Shown piece by piece: positions 1 to 5,779 of a stretch of 9,065 nt of DNA. Every line of letters starts with the position of its first letter. The stretch's first letter is position 1. The stretch covers positions 1 through 9,065 of the forward strand of contig CANQMY010000037.1 of the NCBI GenBank assembly GCA_947625075.1, read 5' to 3'. The notes under the pieces were generated by a model that searched no databases, was not told where the DNA came from, and saw only the letters and a list, made by a program, of their open reading frames with translations. This DNA comes from an uncultured Clostridia bacterium. GTDB taxonomy: Bacteria > Bacillota > Clostridia > TANB77 > CAG-508. The position numbers and the translations under genes were made by a program.

Positions 1-8
1 TCCTTTCG
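1..8 (-). promoter_or_regulatory. Ribosome binding site of a following gene that starts beyond the window
   Basis: Read on the minus strand, the last bases of the window are CGAAAGGA. The glycosyltransferase genes of this operon use a GAAAGGA/AAAGGA ribosome binding site with the start codon about nine bases further on. The same motif here, just after the stop of the export ATPase gene, implies that the operon continues off the left edge. An ATG at 9-11 is also present and could instead be the start itself, although it has no good site upstream. The missing gene might be the permease partner or another polysaccharide gene, but that is inference. Confidence 0.4.
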
Positions 9-22
9 CATTTAAATATTTT

Positions 23-757
23 TTAAGTTGTTTGTTTTATATATTCGTCTATTACTTCATTTGTAGCACCGTCCATTTGAATTATACCTTTATTTAACCA
101 TATTGCTCTATCACATAATTCTCTTGCTGATTCTAAGCTATGTGTTACAAATACCATTGTTTTTCCTTCATTTTTAAGTTCTTTCATCTTGTTAATACAT
201 TTTTCTTGAAAGTGTTGATCTCCTACTGATAAAATTTCATCTACAAGTAAAATTTCTGCATCAACATTTATCGCAACTGAAAATGCAAGCCTCATATACA
301 TTCCTGATGAATATGTCCTAACTGGATTATCTATATAACTACCAAGCTCAGAAAATTCAATTATTTTATCTAATCTTTTATCTATTTCTTTTCTAGTTAA
401 ACCAAATATAGAAGCATTAAAATAAATATTTTCTCTACCAGAAAAATCAGGATGAAAACCAGCTCCTAGTTCTAATAAAGATGTAAGTTTTCCATTAGTT
501 GTAATTTTACCTTTATTAGGATAAATAATTTTTGTCATTAGTTTTAGCAGGGTTGATTTTCCGCTTCCATTTACTCCTATAAGTGCAACAGCTTCACCAT
601 TTTTTATTGTTAAGTTAATATCCTTTAATACTTCTCTTGTTTCTTTTCTATTTCTTTTCCAAAACAAAAGCTTTTCTTTTATACTGTTCGCTTTATCTAG
701 ATAAACATTAAAAGTTTTGTAAACATGTTCTACAATTATTCTATTATCCTCTTGCAT
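23..757 (-). CDS. Polysaccharide/teichoic acid export ABC transporter, ATP-binding protein (Wzt/TagH type)
   Basis: A 244-residue cytoplasmic ATPase of the family that drives export of lipid-linked O-antigen, capsule or teichoic acid with a Wzm/TagG-type permease. Seen in the sequence: Walker A GVNGSGKST (61-69), the subfamily-typical LLELGAGFHP region (94-103), the unusual signature YSSGM (149-153) diagnostic of this branch, Walker B ILLVDE (169-174), SVGD D-loop (177-180) and H-loop His206. The reading frame could begin 14 codons earlier at 799, overlapping the previous gene. ATG at 755-757 is preferred because AGAAAGG lies nine bases before it and it leaves a 16-base gap after the upstream glycosyltransferase. 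The protein ends soon after the ATPase core, so it lacks the C-terminal glycan-binding domain of the longer Wzt proteins. No permease is visible in the window and it may lie just off the left edge. Family assignment is firm; the exported polymer is unknown. Confidence 0.92.
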   Translation of the reverse strand: MQEDNRIIVEHVYKTFNVYLDKANSIKEKLLFWKRNRKETREVLKDINLTIKNGEAVALIGVNGSGKSTLLKLMTKIIYPNKGKITTNGKLTSLLELGAGFHPDFSGRENIYFNASIFGLTRKEIDKRLDKIIEFSELGSYIDNPVRTYSSGMYMRLAFSVAINVDAEILLVDEILSVGDQHFQEKCINKMKELKNEGKTMVFVTHSLESARELCDRAIWLNKGIIQMDGATNEVIDEYIKQTT

Positions 758-773
758 AATTTTAAACCTTTCT

Positions 774-1703
774 TTAATATCCTTCATCCATAAAATCATC
801 TCTTATTTTATTTTTTTTAAATCTATTTTTTGTAAAAATTAATCCAGGTATCCACAAAATACACACCATAAGTTTATTAAATAAACCTTCTACATTTTTT
901 ATTGCGTCTCTTCTTGCTGATAAATTTGCAAATAATATATAATTTTTGTAAATATAAATCCTTTTGCTAAATGGAACACCTTTTAAATCCATTTTCAAAA
1001 TCTCTTTAAAAAATTCATAATAACCTAATGGTGCTATTTCAAATATTCTTTTCATATTTTTAGCATATCCATCACTTTTATATTCCCCTATTATTATTGC
1101 CTCATTTATACATATTATATCATAATTTTCATCGATTTTATGATACATTCTAGCTTCTGTAATAAACTTTTCATCAGCTTCTAAAATATGTTTATATTTT
1201 TTTCTTATTTCTGTTTTAAAAACTAATATTTTTTCTCCTGTTATTTTTTCTCTGAAATACAAGCTAAACATATCACTTCTGTGGTTATTTTCCATAAAAT
1301 TTGTTCCACTTATTTTTCCATCTTTGTCTTTCTTTAAAAATGCTAATGCATATACAGTTTCATCGTTTAACAATTTATCTGAATATTTTTTTATAATGTC
1401 AAATGCTCCTGTAACAAAATAGTCGTCTGAATCGCACTCCATAACTATGTCTCCTGTTACATATTGCATTAAATTATTTATAGCTATCATCTTTCCTTGG
1501 TTATTTTGATAATGATATTCTATTTTTACTATATTTTGTTTTATAAAATTATCTATTACAAGCTTAGTTTTATCAGTTGATCCATCATCCATAACAAGCC
1601 ACTCGTAATCTACTTCTGAACTTTTATTTATGACTAAACTAGTGTACAATTTTTCTAAATCTTGAGCCCTGTTATATGTAGCAGTTAAAATCGAAATTTT
1701 CAT
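774..1703 (-). CDS. Family 2 glycosyltransferase
   Basis: A 309-residue GT-A fold enzyme that would transfer a sugar from a nucleotide donor onto a growing surface glycan at the cytoplasmic side. Visible motifs are the N-terminal strand MKISILTATYNRA, the donor-binding DDGSTD (39-44), the DXD metal site DSDD (91-94), and an acidic acceptor-side motif EKFITE (178-183). A later YKSDGYAKN (208-216) resembles the YLxDGLSxN block of a GT2 subgroup common in Gram-positives. Residues 278-290 are hydrophobic and may touch the membrane. The frame extends 17 codons upstream, but ATG at 1701-1703 is preferred: AAAGGA precedes it and the GT2 fold begins there. It is distinct from the three upstream glycosyltransferases, which have MPK...VPVYN starts, and it has its own promoter at 1745-1773. 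The export ATPase follows after 16 bases. The donor sugar cannot be read from sequence. Confidence 0.9.
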   Translation of the reverse strand: MKISILTATYNRAQDLEKLYTSLVINKSSEVDYEWLVMDDGSTDKTKLVIDNFIKQNIVKIEYHYQNNQGKMIAINNLMQYVTGDIVMECDSDDYFVTGAFDIIKKYSDKLLNDETVYALAFLKKDKDGKISGTNFMENNHRSDMFSLYFREKITGEKILVFKTEIRKKYKHILEADEKFITEARMYHKIDENYDIICINEAIIIGEYKSDGYAKNMKRIFEIAPLGYYEFFKEILKMDLKGVPFSKRIYIYKNYILFANLSARRDAIKNVEGLFNKLMVCILWIPGLIFTKNRFKKNKIRDDFMDEGY

Positions 1704-1744
1704 TAAAAGCTTTTCCTTTCTTTTGCCTATATAAATGCATTCAT

Positions 1745-1773
1745 ATAATATCATAAATGAGCATTTTAAACAA
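1745..1773 (-). promoter_or_regulatory. Internal promoter before the fourth glycosyltransferase and export ATPase
   Basis: On the minus strand, TTGTTT (1768-1773) is followed by a 17-base spacer and TATTAT (1745-1750). TG stands one base before the -10 element, making it an extended -10. Predicted transcription would start near 1738, giving a leader of about 35 bases before ATG at 1703. The same architecture occurs at 4743-4771 and 8441-8469, which raises confidence. The 87-base gap between genes is the longest inside the polysaccharide locus and shows no convincing terminator. This promoter therefore probably adds transcription of the last two genes rather than defining a wholly separate operon. 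Confidence 0.65.
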
Positions 1774-1786
1774 CATTTTAAAACAA
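1762..1786 (-). repeat. Short tandem repeat overlapping the -35 region
   Basis: Two adjacent copies of a 12/13-base unit, TTGTTTAAAATG and TTGTTTTAAAATG on the minus strand, lie end to end. The inner copy supplies the -35 hexamer of the promoter at 1745-1773. The second copy places another TTGTTT 13 bases upstream. It could be a binding site for a regulator or simply slippage in AT-rich DNA. Confidence 0.5.
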
Positions 1787-1790
1787 TTTT

Positions 1791-2753
1791 TTACTTTATA
1801 TTTCTAATTTTTATTAATAATTTAATAGCCCAATATTGTTTTTTGCAAATAAGGTTGCAAAATACTTTAAATAAAAATGGTTTTCTTTTATAATACATAT
1901 TTTTTTTCCACTCTGGAAATTTTAAATTTAACTCTTTTACACATTTTTCTATATCTTTGTATTTATTAAATTTTAAAAATTTAAAACTAAAGAAATACAA
2001 AAGTTGAAATATATATAAATATTCTAATTCATTTAAAAATTCTGTATTTTTCAAATCATCATATAAATAATCACAAGCTTTGATAATATCTAATAATTTT
2101 TTATTATAGCTTGTTTTTTGCATTGTTGAGTTTTCTCTTTGTCTATATATATATAATTCTTTATTTATATAACCTATTTTTTTTGTATACTTAGGCATTG
2201 ATGGAATTATTGCAAAGTCCTCATAAAAAATATCTTCAGGAAATTTAATTTTATTTTCAACCCATAAGTCTCTTTTATAAATTTTATTAACTGGACCCGG
2301 ATTTGATAAAATATAAGTATAATAATTAAAACTATCTAAAAACCTTGGTAAAGTTTCTCTAGATTCAAATCTTCCATCTTCATACATCCACACTATATCG
2401 CATACAACAATATCTAAATTATTTTTAAGTGCTTCATTATATAATAGTTCATACATATTACTTTTTATAAAGTCGTCTGAATCTACAAATCCAATATAAT
2501 CTCCTGTGGCATTTTTAATTCCGAGATTTCTAGCAGATCCTTGTCCATTATTTTCTTTTATATAACTTTTAAATGTTTTTGGATATTTTTTTACATATTC
2601 ATCTATAACTTTTTGACTATTATCTGTTGAACCATCATTTACAACTATTACTTCTAAATCATCTTTTATTGTTTGATTTATAAGTGAATCTAAACATTCT
2701 CTCAAATATTCTTGTACATTATATACTGGTACAATAACACTAATTTTAGGCAT
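1791..2753 (-). CDS. Family 2 glycosyltransferase (WcaA/EpsJ-like)
   Basis: A 320-residue GT-A glycosyltransferase of the kind found in capsule and exopolysaccharide loci. Motifs seen: ISVIVPVYN at the N-terminus, NDGSTD (39-44), ARNLGI (74-79), DXD site VDSDD (90-94), NKIYKR (156-161), the acidic YED (177-179) expected to contain the catalytic base, and YIYRQREnSTM (201-211). The C-terminal third is unlike the catalytic fold, rich in Lys, Phe and Tyr, and carries FPEWKKN (279-285). A nearly identical FPYWKKN occurs in the gene immediately upstream, suggesting the two are tandem duplicates. The frame could open at a TTG six codons earlier (2769-2771), but that codon lies just before the AAAGGA ribosome binding site. 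ATG at 2751-2753 is therefore chosen. It lies 23 bases after the upstream gene's stop. Acceptor and donor are unknown. Confidence 0.92.
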   Translation of the reverse strand: MPKISVIVPVYNVQEYLRECLDSLINQTIKDDLEVIVVNDGSTDNSQKVIDEYVKKYPKTFKSYIKENNGQGSARNLGIKNATGDYIGFVDSDDFIKSNMYELLYNEALKNNLDIVVCDIVWMYEDGRFESRETLPRFLDSFNYYTYILSNPGPVNKIYKRDLWVENKIKFPEDIFYEDFAIIPSMPKYTKKIGYINKELYIYRQRENSTMQKTSYNKKLLDIIKACDYLYDDLKNTEFLNELEYLYIFQLLYFFSFKFLKFNKYKDIEKCVKELNLKFPEWKKNMYYKRKPFLFKVFCNLICKKQYWAIKLLIKIRNIK

Positions 2754-2776
2754 TAAATTAATTCCTTTCAAAAATC

Positions 2777-3736
2777 CTATTTAACTAAACTAAAAATTTT
2801 ACAATAAATTCTATATGTGTTTTTGTTTATAGTTTTCATATAAAAATTTTTTAATGATTTTGTCTTATTTAAAATTTCATTCTTTTTCCAATACGGAAAT
2901 TTCTCATTTAAATTTTTCCATGTTTCAAATATTAGTTGCTGTTTTATTTTTTTGTTTTTTATTTTTGTTATTCTCATAAGTGAACTACATAATAAATATC
3001 TTGTATAAATGTATTCTAATTCTACTTTATACTCATCATATAAATTATTTTCTTTATAATACTTTATAACATTATCTAATATAGTAAAAATATCTCTGGT
3101 TTCTTCATTATAAGAATAAGAAACCGATGATTTTCTTTGCACATAGTGTACTAAATTTTCATTTATAAATGATATATTTTCACAATATGGAATTAATTTA
3201 TATGTAAATTCCACATCTTCATACCTTAGACCTTTTGGAAATTGAATTTTATTATTTTCTATTATATTTCTTTTAATTAGTTTGTTCCATGGTACAACTC
3301 TGGTATATATTAGCATTTCTTTTTTGTTTTTATAAATCTTTCCATTATCAATTTTGTTTTTATTTGGATATTCCCAATAAAAATTACATTCAACTATATC
3401 ACTATTTTCTTCTATTGCTTTATTATACATTTTTTCATATATATCTAATTCAACATAATCATCTGGATCTAAAAATGCAATATAATCTCCTGTTGCATGT
3501 AAAATTCCTTGATTTCTAGCATCTGCAGAACCACCATTTTCCTTTTCAAAATATTTTATTTTATTCTCATATTTTTTTTCAAACTCTTTTATTATATAGA
3601 AAGAGTTATCTTTTGATCCATCATTTATTATTATAATTTCAATATCTTCCAAAGTCTGTTTAACTAATGAATTTAAGCACTTTTGTATATATTTTTCAAC
3701 ATTATACACAGGAACTATAACACTTACTTTTGGCAT
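2777..3736 (-). CDS. Family 2 glycosyltransferase (WcaA/EpsJ-like)
   Basis: A 319-residue GT-A glycosyltransferase. Motifs: VSVIVPVYN near the start, NDGSKD (38-43), ENGGSADARNQGI (66-78), DXD site LDPDD (89-93), NKLIKR (151-156) and RYED (171-174), the presumed catalytic acid region. The C-terminal extension contains FPYWKKN (280-286), matching FPEWKKN in the next gene downstream, so these two share a tail as well as a catalytic domain. ATG at 3734-3736 follows AGAAAGGA with a ten-base gap. It is the only gene here whose stop is TAG (2777-2779). It is in one operon with its neighbours, with gaps of 23 and 26 bases. It probably adds one sugar of the repeat unit, but the specificity is not readable. 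Confidence 0.92.
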   Translation of the reverse strand: MPKVSVIVPVYNVEKYIQKCLNSLVKQTLEDIEIIIINDGSKDNSFYIIKEFEKKYENKIKYFEKENGGSADARNQGILHATGDYIAFLDPDDYVELDIYEKMYNKAIEENSDIVECNFYWEYPNKNKIDNGKIYKNKKEMLIYTRVVPWNKLIKRNIIENNKIQFPKGLRYEDVEFTYKLIPYCENISFINENLVHYVQRKSSVSYSYNEETRDIFTILDNVIKYYKENNLYDEYKVELEYIYTRYLLCSSLMRITKIKNKKIKQQLIFETWKNLNEKFPYWKKNEILNKTKSLKNFYMKTINKNTYRIYCKIFSLVK

Positions 3737-3762
3737 AAAATCTTATTCCTTTCTTTTTTATT

Positions 3763-4710
3763 TTACCTTAATTTCAAGTACCATTCTACATTAATATTTA
3801 ATATTATCTTTTTTACTAATTGTTTAACATTTCTTGCCTTTATATTTTTAATCATTTTTCTTTTTTTTATCTCATTTATATACATTTCTCTGTCTTTTTT
3901 ATCTTCCAATTCTTCCAATTTTAAAATAATATTATTTGTATAATAAATTCTTACATTCTCCTTAGTTTTATCTGAAATTTTATAACTATCTATAACTTTT
4001 TCCATATAATCATAATGTTCTATTAAGTCTAATGCTCTTCTTAGTTTTTTCTCCTTATCATTGCCTCTTGTCACACTTAAACTAGATTGATAATAATAAT
4101 ATCCATATATATTAGTTGAAACAAAACTTTTTGCTTTTAACATCCAAAGAACAGTTGTTGCAAAATCTTCATGATACTTTCCTACTGGAAATTTAAAATT
4201 ATTTTCAATTATAAATTTTCGTTTATACAAGTAAAGGCATGCTGGTTGTAGCATAATATCAGTACCATACAAAATATTAAAAGCTTTTTCTCCATTTACC
4301 ATTTCAAAAGTTGGTCCATTTATTCTTTCTATTTCTTTATAATTTTCATCAACTTTTATCATTTTATATTTTATCATATCTATTTCATGGTTTAAGTATA
4401 TTTCTAAACTTTTAAATAGATTTTTATCCACAAAATCATCACCATCTACAAAACATATATATTCTCCCGTAGCATTTGCAATACCATAGTTTCTCGCATC
4501 TGATAAACCACCATTTTCTTTTTCAAGATATAAAATATTTTTATTGTTTTTGGTAAACTTTTTTATCTCTTCTTTTGAATTATCAGTTGAACCATCATTT
4601 ACAACTATTATCTCTAAATCATTAAAATTTTGTTCAACTAATGATTCTAAACATTTTCCTATATATTTTTCTGCATTGTAAACAGGTACTATTATACTAA
4701 GCTTTGGCAT
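3763..4710 (-). CDS. Family 2 glycosyltransferase, first gene of the polysaccharide operon
   Basis: A 315-residue GT-A glycosyltransferase. Motifs: LSIIVPVYN near the start, NDGSTD (38-43), ENGGLSDARNYGI (65-77), DXD site VDGDD (88-92), YKRKFIIENN (162-171) and YHED (179-182) with the presumed catalytic acid. A tyrosine-rich segment YGYYYYQSSLSVTRG (202-216) corresponds to the Y.YxQRxxSixr block of EpsJ-like enzymes. Unlike the next two genes it lacks the FPxWKKN tail and ends in a Lys-rich, probably helical segment (270-305). The frame extends 14 codons further upstream to 4752, but ATG at 4708-4710 is preferred. GAAAGGA precedes it by a normal distance, and the upstream codons overlap the predicted -10 element. 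The promoter at 4743-4771 would give a leader of about 26 bases. Confidence 0.92.
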   Translation of the reverse strand: MPKLSIIVPVYNAEKYIGKCLESLVEQNFNDLEIIVVNDGSTDNSKEEIKKFTKNNKNILYLEKENGGLSDARNYGIANATGEYICFVDGDDFVDKNLFKSLEIYLNHEIDMIKYKMIKVDENYKEIERINGPTFEMVNGEKAFNILYGTDIMLQPACLYLYKRKFIIENNFKFPVGKYHEDFATTVLWMLKAKSFVSTNIYGYYYYQSSLSVTRGNDKEKKLRRALDLIEHYDYMEKVIDSYKISDKTKENVRIYYTNNIILKLEELEDKKDREMYINEIKKRKMIKNIKARNVKQLVKKIILNINVEWYLKLR

Positions 4711-4742
4711 TTGTTTATTCCTTTCATTTTTTAATAATTCAT

Positions 4743-4771
4743 ATAATATCACAAATTGCCTATATAAACAA
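4743..4771 (-). promoter_or_regulatory. Main promoter of the polysaccharide operon
   Basis: On the minus strand, TTGTTT (4766-4771), a 17-base spacer and TATTAT (4743-4748) form a sigma-A type promoter with an extended -10 (TG one base before). A start near 4736 leaves a leader of about 26 bases containing the GAAAGGA ribosome binding site. The 15 bases at 4737-4751 are identical to 1739-1753 at the internal promoter. The 13 bases at 4756-4768 recur at 1723-1735, there on the other side of the -10 element. Confidence 0.7.
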
Positions 4772-4907
4772 CAATTTCAAGGAATTTTATATTACATATC
4801 AAAATAATTTGTAAACATAAATACTATTATAAAATTATTTACTTACCATAATAACTATTCATTTTTTTTAATTTAAATTTTTTATTTTTCAAATGCACTA
4901 TTAAAAG

Positions 4908-4937
4908 TTATTCACAGAGTTATCCACAGTTTCCACA
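4908..4937 (+). promoter_or_regulatory. DnaA-box cluster
   Basis: TTATTCACA (4908-4916) and the exact consensus TTATCCACA (4920-4928) are direct repeats offset by 12 bases. They are followed directly by GTTTCCACA (4929-4937), a degenerate copy with two mismatches. All point the same way. Tandem TTATNCACA boxes in AT-rich non-coding DNA are the hallmark of DnaA binding at replication origins, DnaA-titrating clusters and DnaA-regulated promoters. The cluster lies about 140 bases upstream of the polysaccharide promoter. Binding is inferred from the consensus only. Confidence 0.7.
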
Positions 4938-4994
4938 GTTTTATTTTTTTGTCATATTCAGTCGAATTTGGTGTACATAATATTTTGTCCTGTT

Positions 4995-5038
4995 ATATTT
5001 TTGTAAACTTATTATTCTATTTTGTAATATTTTTGTAA
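4995..5038 (+). repeat. AT-rich 12-base direct repeat
   Basis: ATATTTTTGTAA occurs at 4995-5006 and again at 5027-5038, a 32-base offset (about three helical turns). A partial copy, TTTTGTAA (5020-5027), lies between them. The repeats sit between the DnaA-box cluster and the lone box at 5216. In such T-rich DNA short repeats arise easily, so the functional weight is low. Confidence 0.4.
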
Positions 5039-5215
5039 TTTTTCTTTTAATTTTATTGATGTTTTTTTCAGATTTATTCAGTGTTTTCCGTGTTTTTAAT
5101 TTATTTTAAATTAAATTTATCTTTATATATTATTTTTACATAAATATTTCAAAATGGTTAATTTAAAATCAAAAGCATTAGTTTACATTTTTATAAAATA
5201 ACAAAATATAAAAAA

Positions 5216-5224
5216 TTATCCACA
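5216..5224 (+). promoter_or_regulatory. Isolated exact DnaA box
   Basis: TTATCCACA, a perfect match to the DnaA consensus in the same orientation as the cluster at 4908-4937, lies just beyond the terminator hairpin of the three-gene operon. Together with the cluster it brackets the most AT-rich part of the intergenic region. Confidence 0.55.
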
Positions 5225-5235
5225 TCTTTATAAAA

Positions 5236-5283
5236 AAAGATTAGTTGTATTGAAATAAATATATTTCAATTTTACTAATCTTT
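5236..5283 (-). terminator. Intrinsic terminator of the ispA-metalloprotease operon, probably bidirectional
   Basis: Arms AAAGATTAGT (5236-5245) and ACTAATCTTT (5274-5283) pair perfectly over ten bases. Inside them ATTGAAAT (5249-5256) and ATTTCAAT (5263-5270) pair over eight bases around a six-base loop, separated by a 3x3 internal loop. On the minus strand the stem runs into a T-tract, CTTTTTTTAT. On the plus strand TTTATTTTTT follows. The hairpin starts 10 bases after the stop of the 153-residue gene, so it ends that operon and insulates the polysaccharide promoter. Confidence 0.85.
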
Positions 5284-5293
5284 ATTTTTTAAT

Positions 5294-5755
5294 TTATTCT
5301 TTTTTCTTAAATAAACTTTTTATAACATTAAATATTTTTTTGTACCACTTTTCCTCTTTTACTACTACTAAACTCTTTTCTTTATCCTCATTTATTATCT
5401 TCGTTTCAACTTTTTCCTTATTATTAAATAAATTATCAGAATTATATTTTTGTTTAATTTCTTCTTCTATCGCTTTTTTCACTTCACCAAGTTCTTTAGC
5501 ATCTTTTTCTTGTAATTTTTTTCTTTCCTCTGGTAAGCATAAAAAGTCTCTATATATAAGTCCTAAAATAATAATAGTTTCATCTTTAAGCTTTTGTTCT
5601 TCTAATGGTTCTTTAATATTTGTAATATATTGTATATCTCTTTCTTCTTCTATCATTTTAATAAATTTTTTAGGTATCATATCTAATAATTCTTGAGGCA
5701 TTAACTTAAATATTTCATACACTTCTGTAAATGCCTGTCTATATTCTTGTTTCAA
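5294..5755 (-). CDS. Hypothetical helical protein with cationic amphipathic C-terminus
   Basis: A 153-residue protein that I cannot assign to a named family. It is highly charged and probably mostly helical. Residues 1-45 contain EVYEIFKLMPQELLDMIP followed by an acidic stretch. A hydrophobic patch IIILGLIYRDFLCL (61-74) is too short and polar for a sure membrane span. Residues 75-105 look like a charged coiled helix, 106-132 look flexible, and the tail (133-153, WYKKIFNVIKSLFKKK) places W137, I141, F142, I145, L148 and F149 on one helical face. That pattern suggests peripheral membrane attachment. No signal peptide is seen. The start is TTG (5753-5755), supported by AGGTAGG eight bases before; no ATG lies near it, and the next Met is residue 19. 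It begins 24 bases after the metalloprotease-like gene and is the last gene before the terminator, so the two are co-expressed. Function is unknown. Confidence 0.8.
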   Translation of the reverse strand: MKQEYRQAFTEVYEIFKLMPQELLDMIPKKFIKMIEEERDIQYITNIKEPLEEQKLKDETIIILGLIYRDFLCLPEERKKLQEKDAKELGEVKKAIEEEIKQKYNSDNLFNNKEKVETKIINEDKEKSLVVVKEEKWYKKIFNVIKSLFKKKE

Positions 5756-5779
5756 AACAATTACCTACCTTTCAATTTA

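Larger units (their letters stand above)
4772..5235. other. Long gene-free AT-rich region with DnaA boxes
   Basis: No supported gene lies here. Both strands are closely packed with stops, and the longest ATG frame I noticed (5154 onward, 15 codons) has no ribosome binding site. The region holds a DnaA-box cluster at 4908-4937, a further exact box at 5216-5224, T-rich direct repeats at 4995-5038, and two copies of TTTGTAAAC (4808-4816 and 5000-5008). It is bounded by the terminator at 5236-5283 and the promoter at 4743-4771. It is far longer than a simple promoter would need. Confidence 0.7.

Noticed and set aside
758..799. Extended N-terminus for the export ATPase starting at 799
   Set aside because: It would overlap the preceding gene, and the good ribosome binding site lies just before ATG 755-757, inside the extension.
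3289..3943. Plus-strand reading frames at 3289-3519 and 3683-3943
   Set aside because: They lie antisense to two well-supported glycosyltransferase genes (the second also spans the short gap between them), have no ribosome binding site I can see, and encode Phe/Leu/Tyr-rich strings expected from the complement of Lys/Glu-rich coding sequence.
4826..4831. TATAAT on the minus strand as an alternative -10 element
   Set aside because: The region 17 bases upstream reads TTATTA, a poor -35, whereas 4743-4771 has a better-placed pair matching two other promoters in the window.
5154..5201. Fifteen-codon plus-strand frame starting at ATG 5154
   Set aside because: No ribosome binding site and no sign of a real peptide; it is likely chance in AT-rich DNA.
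4711..5293. Main chromosomal origin (oriC)
   Set aside because: DnaA boxes are present, but there is no dnaA, dnaN or rpmH nearby, gene direction does not switch across the region, and the number of boxes is low. Kept only as a finding for checking.
5340..5696. 118-codon plus-strand frame
   Set aside because: Fully antisense to the 153-residue gene, which has a ribosome binding site, operon context and terminator. The plus-strand product is a Ser/Phe-rich low-complexity shadow.
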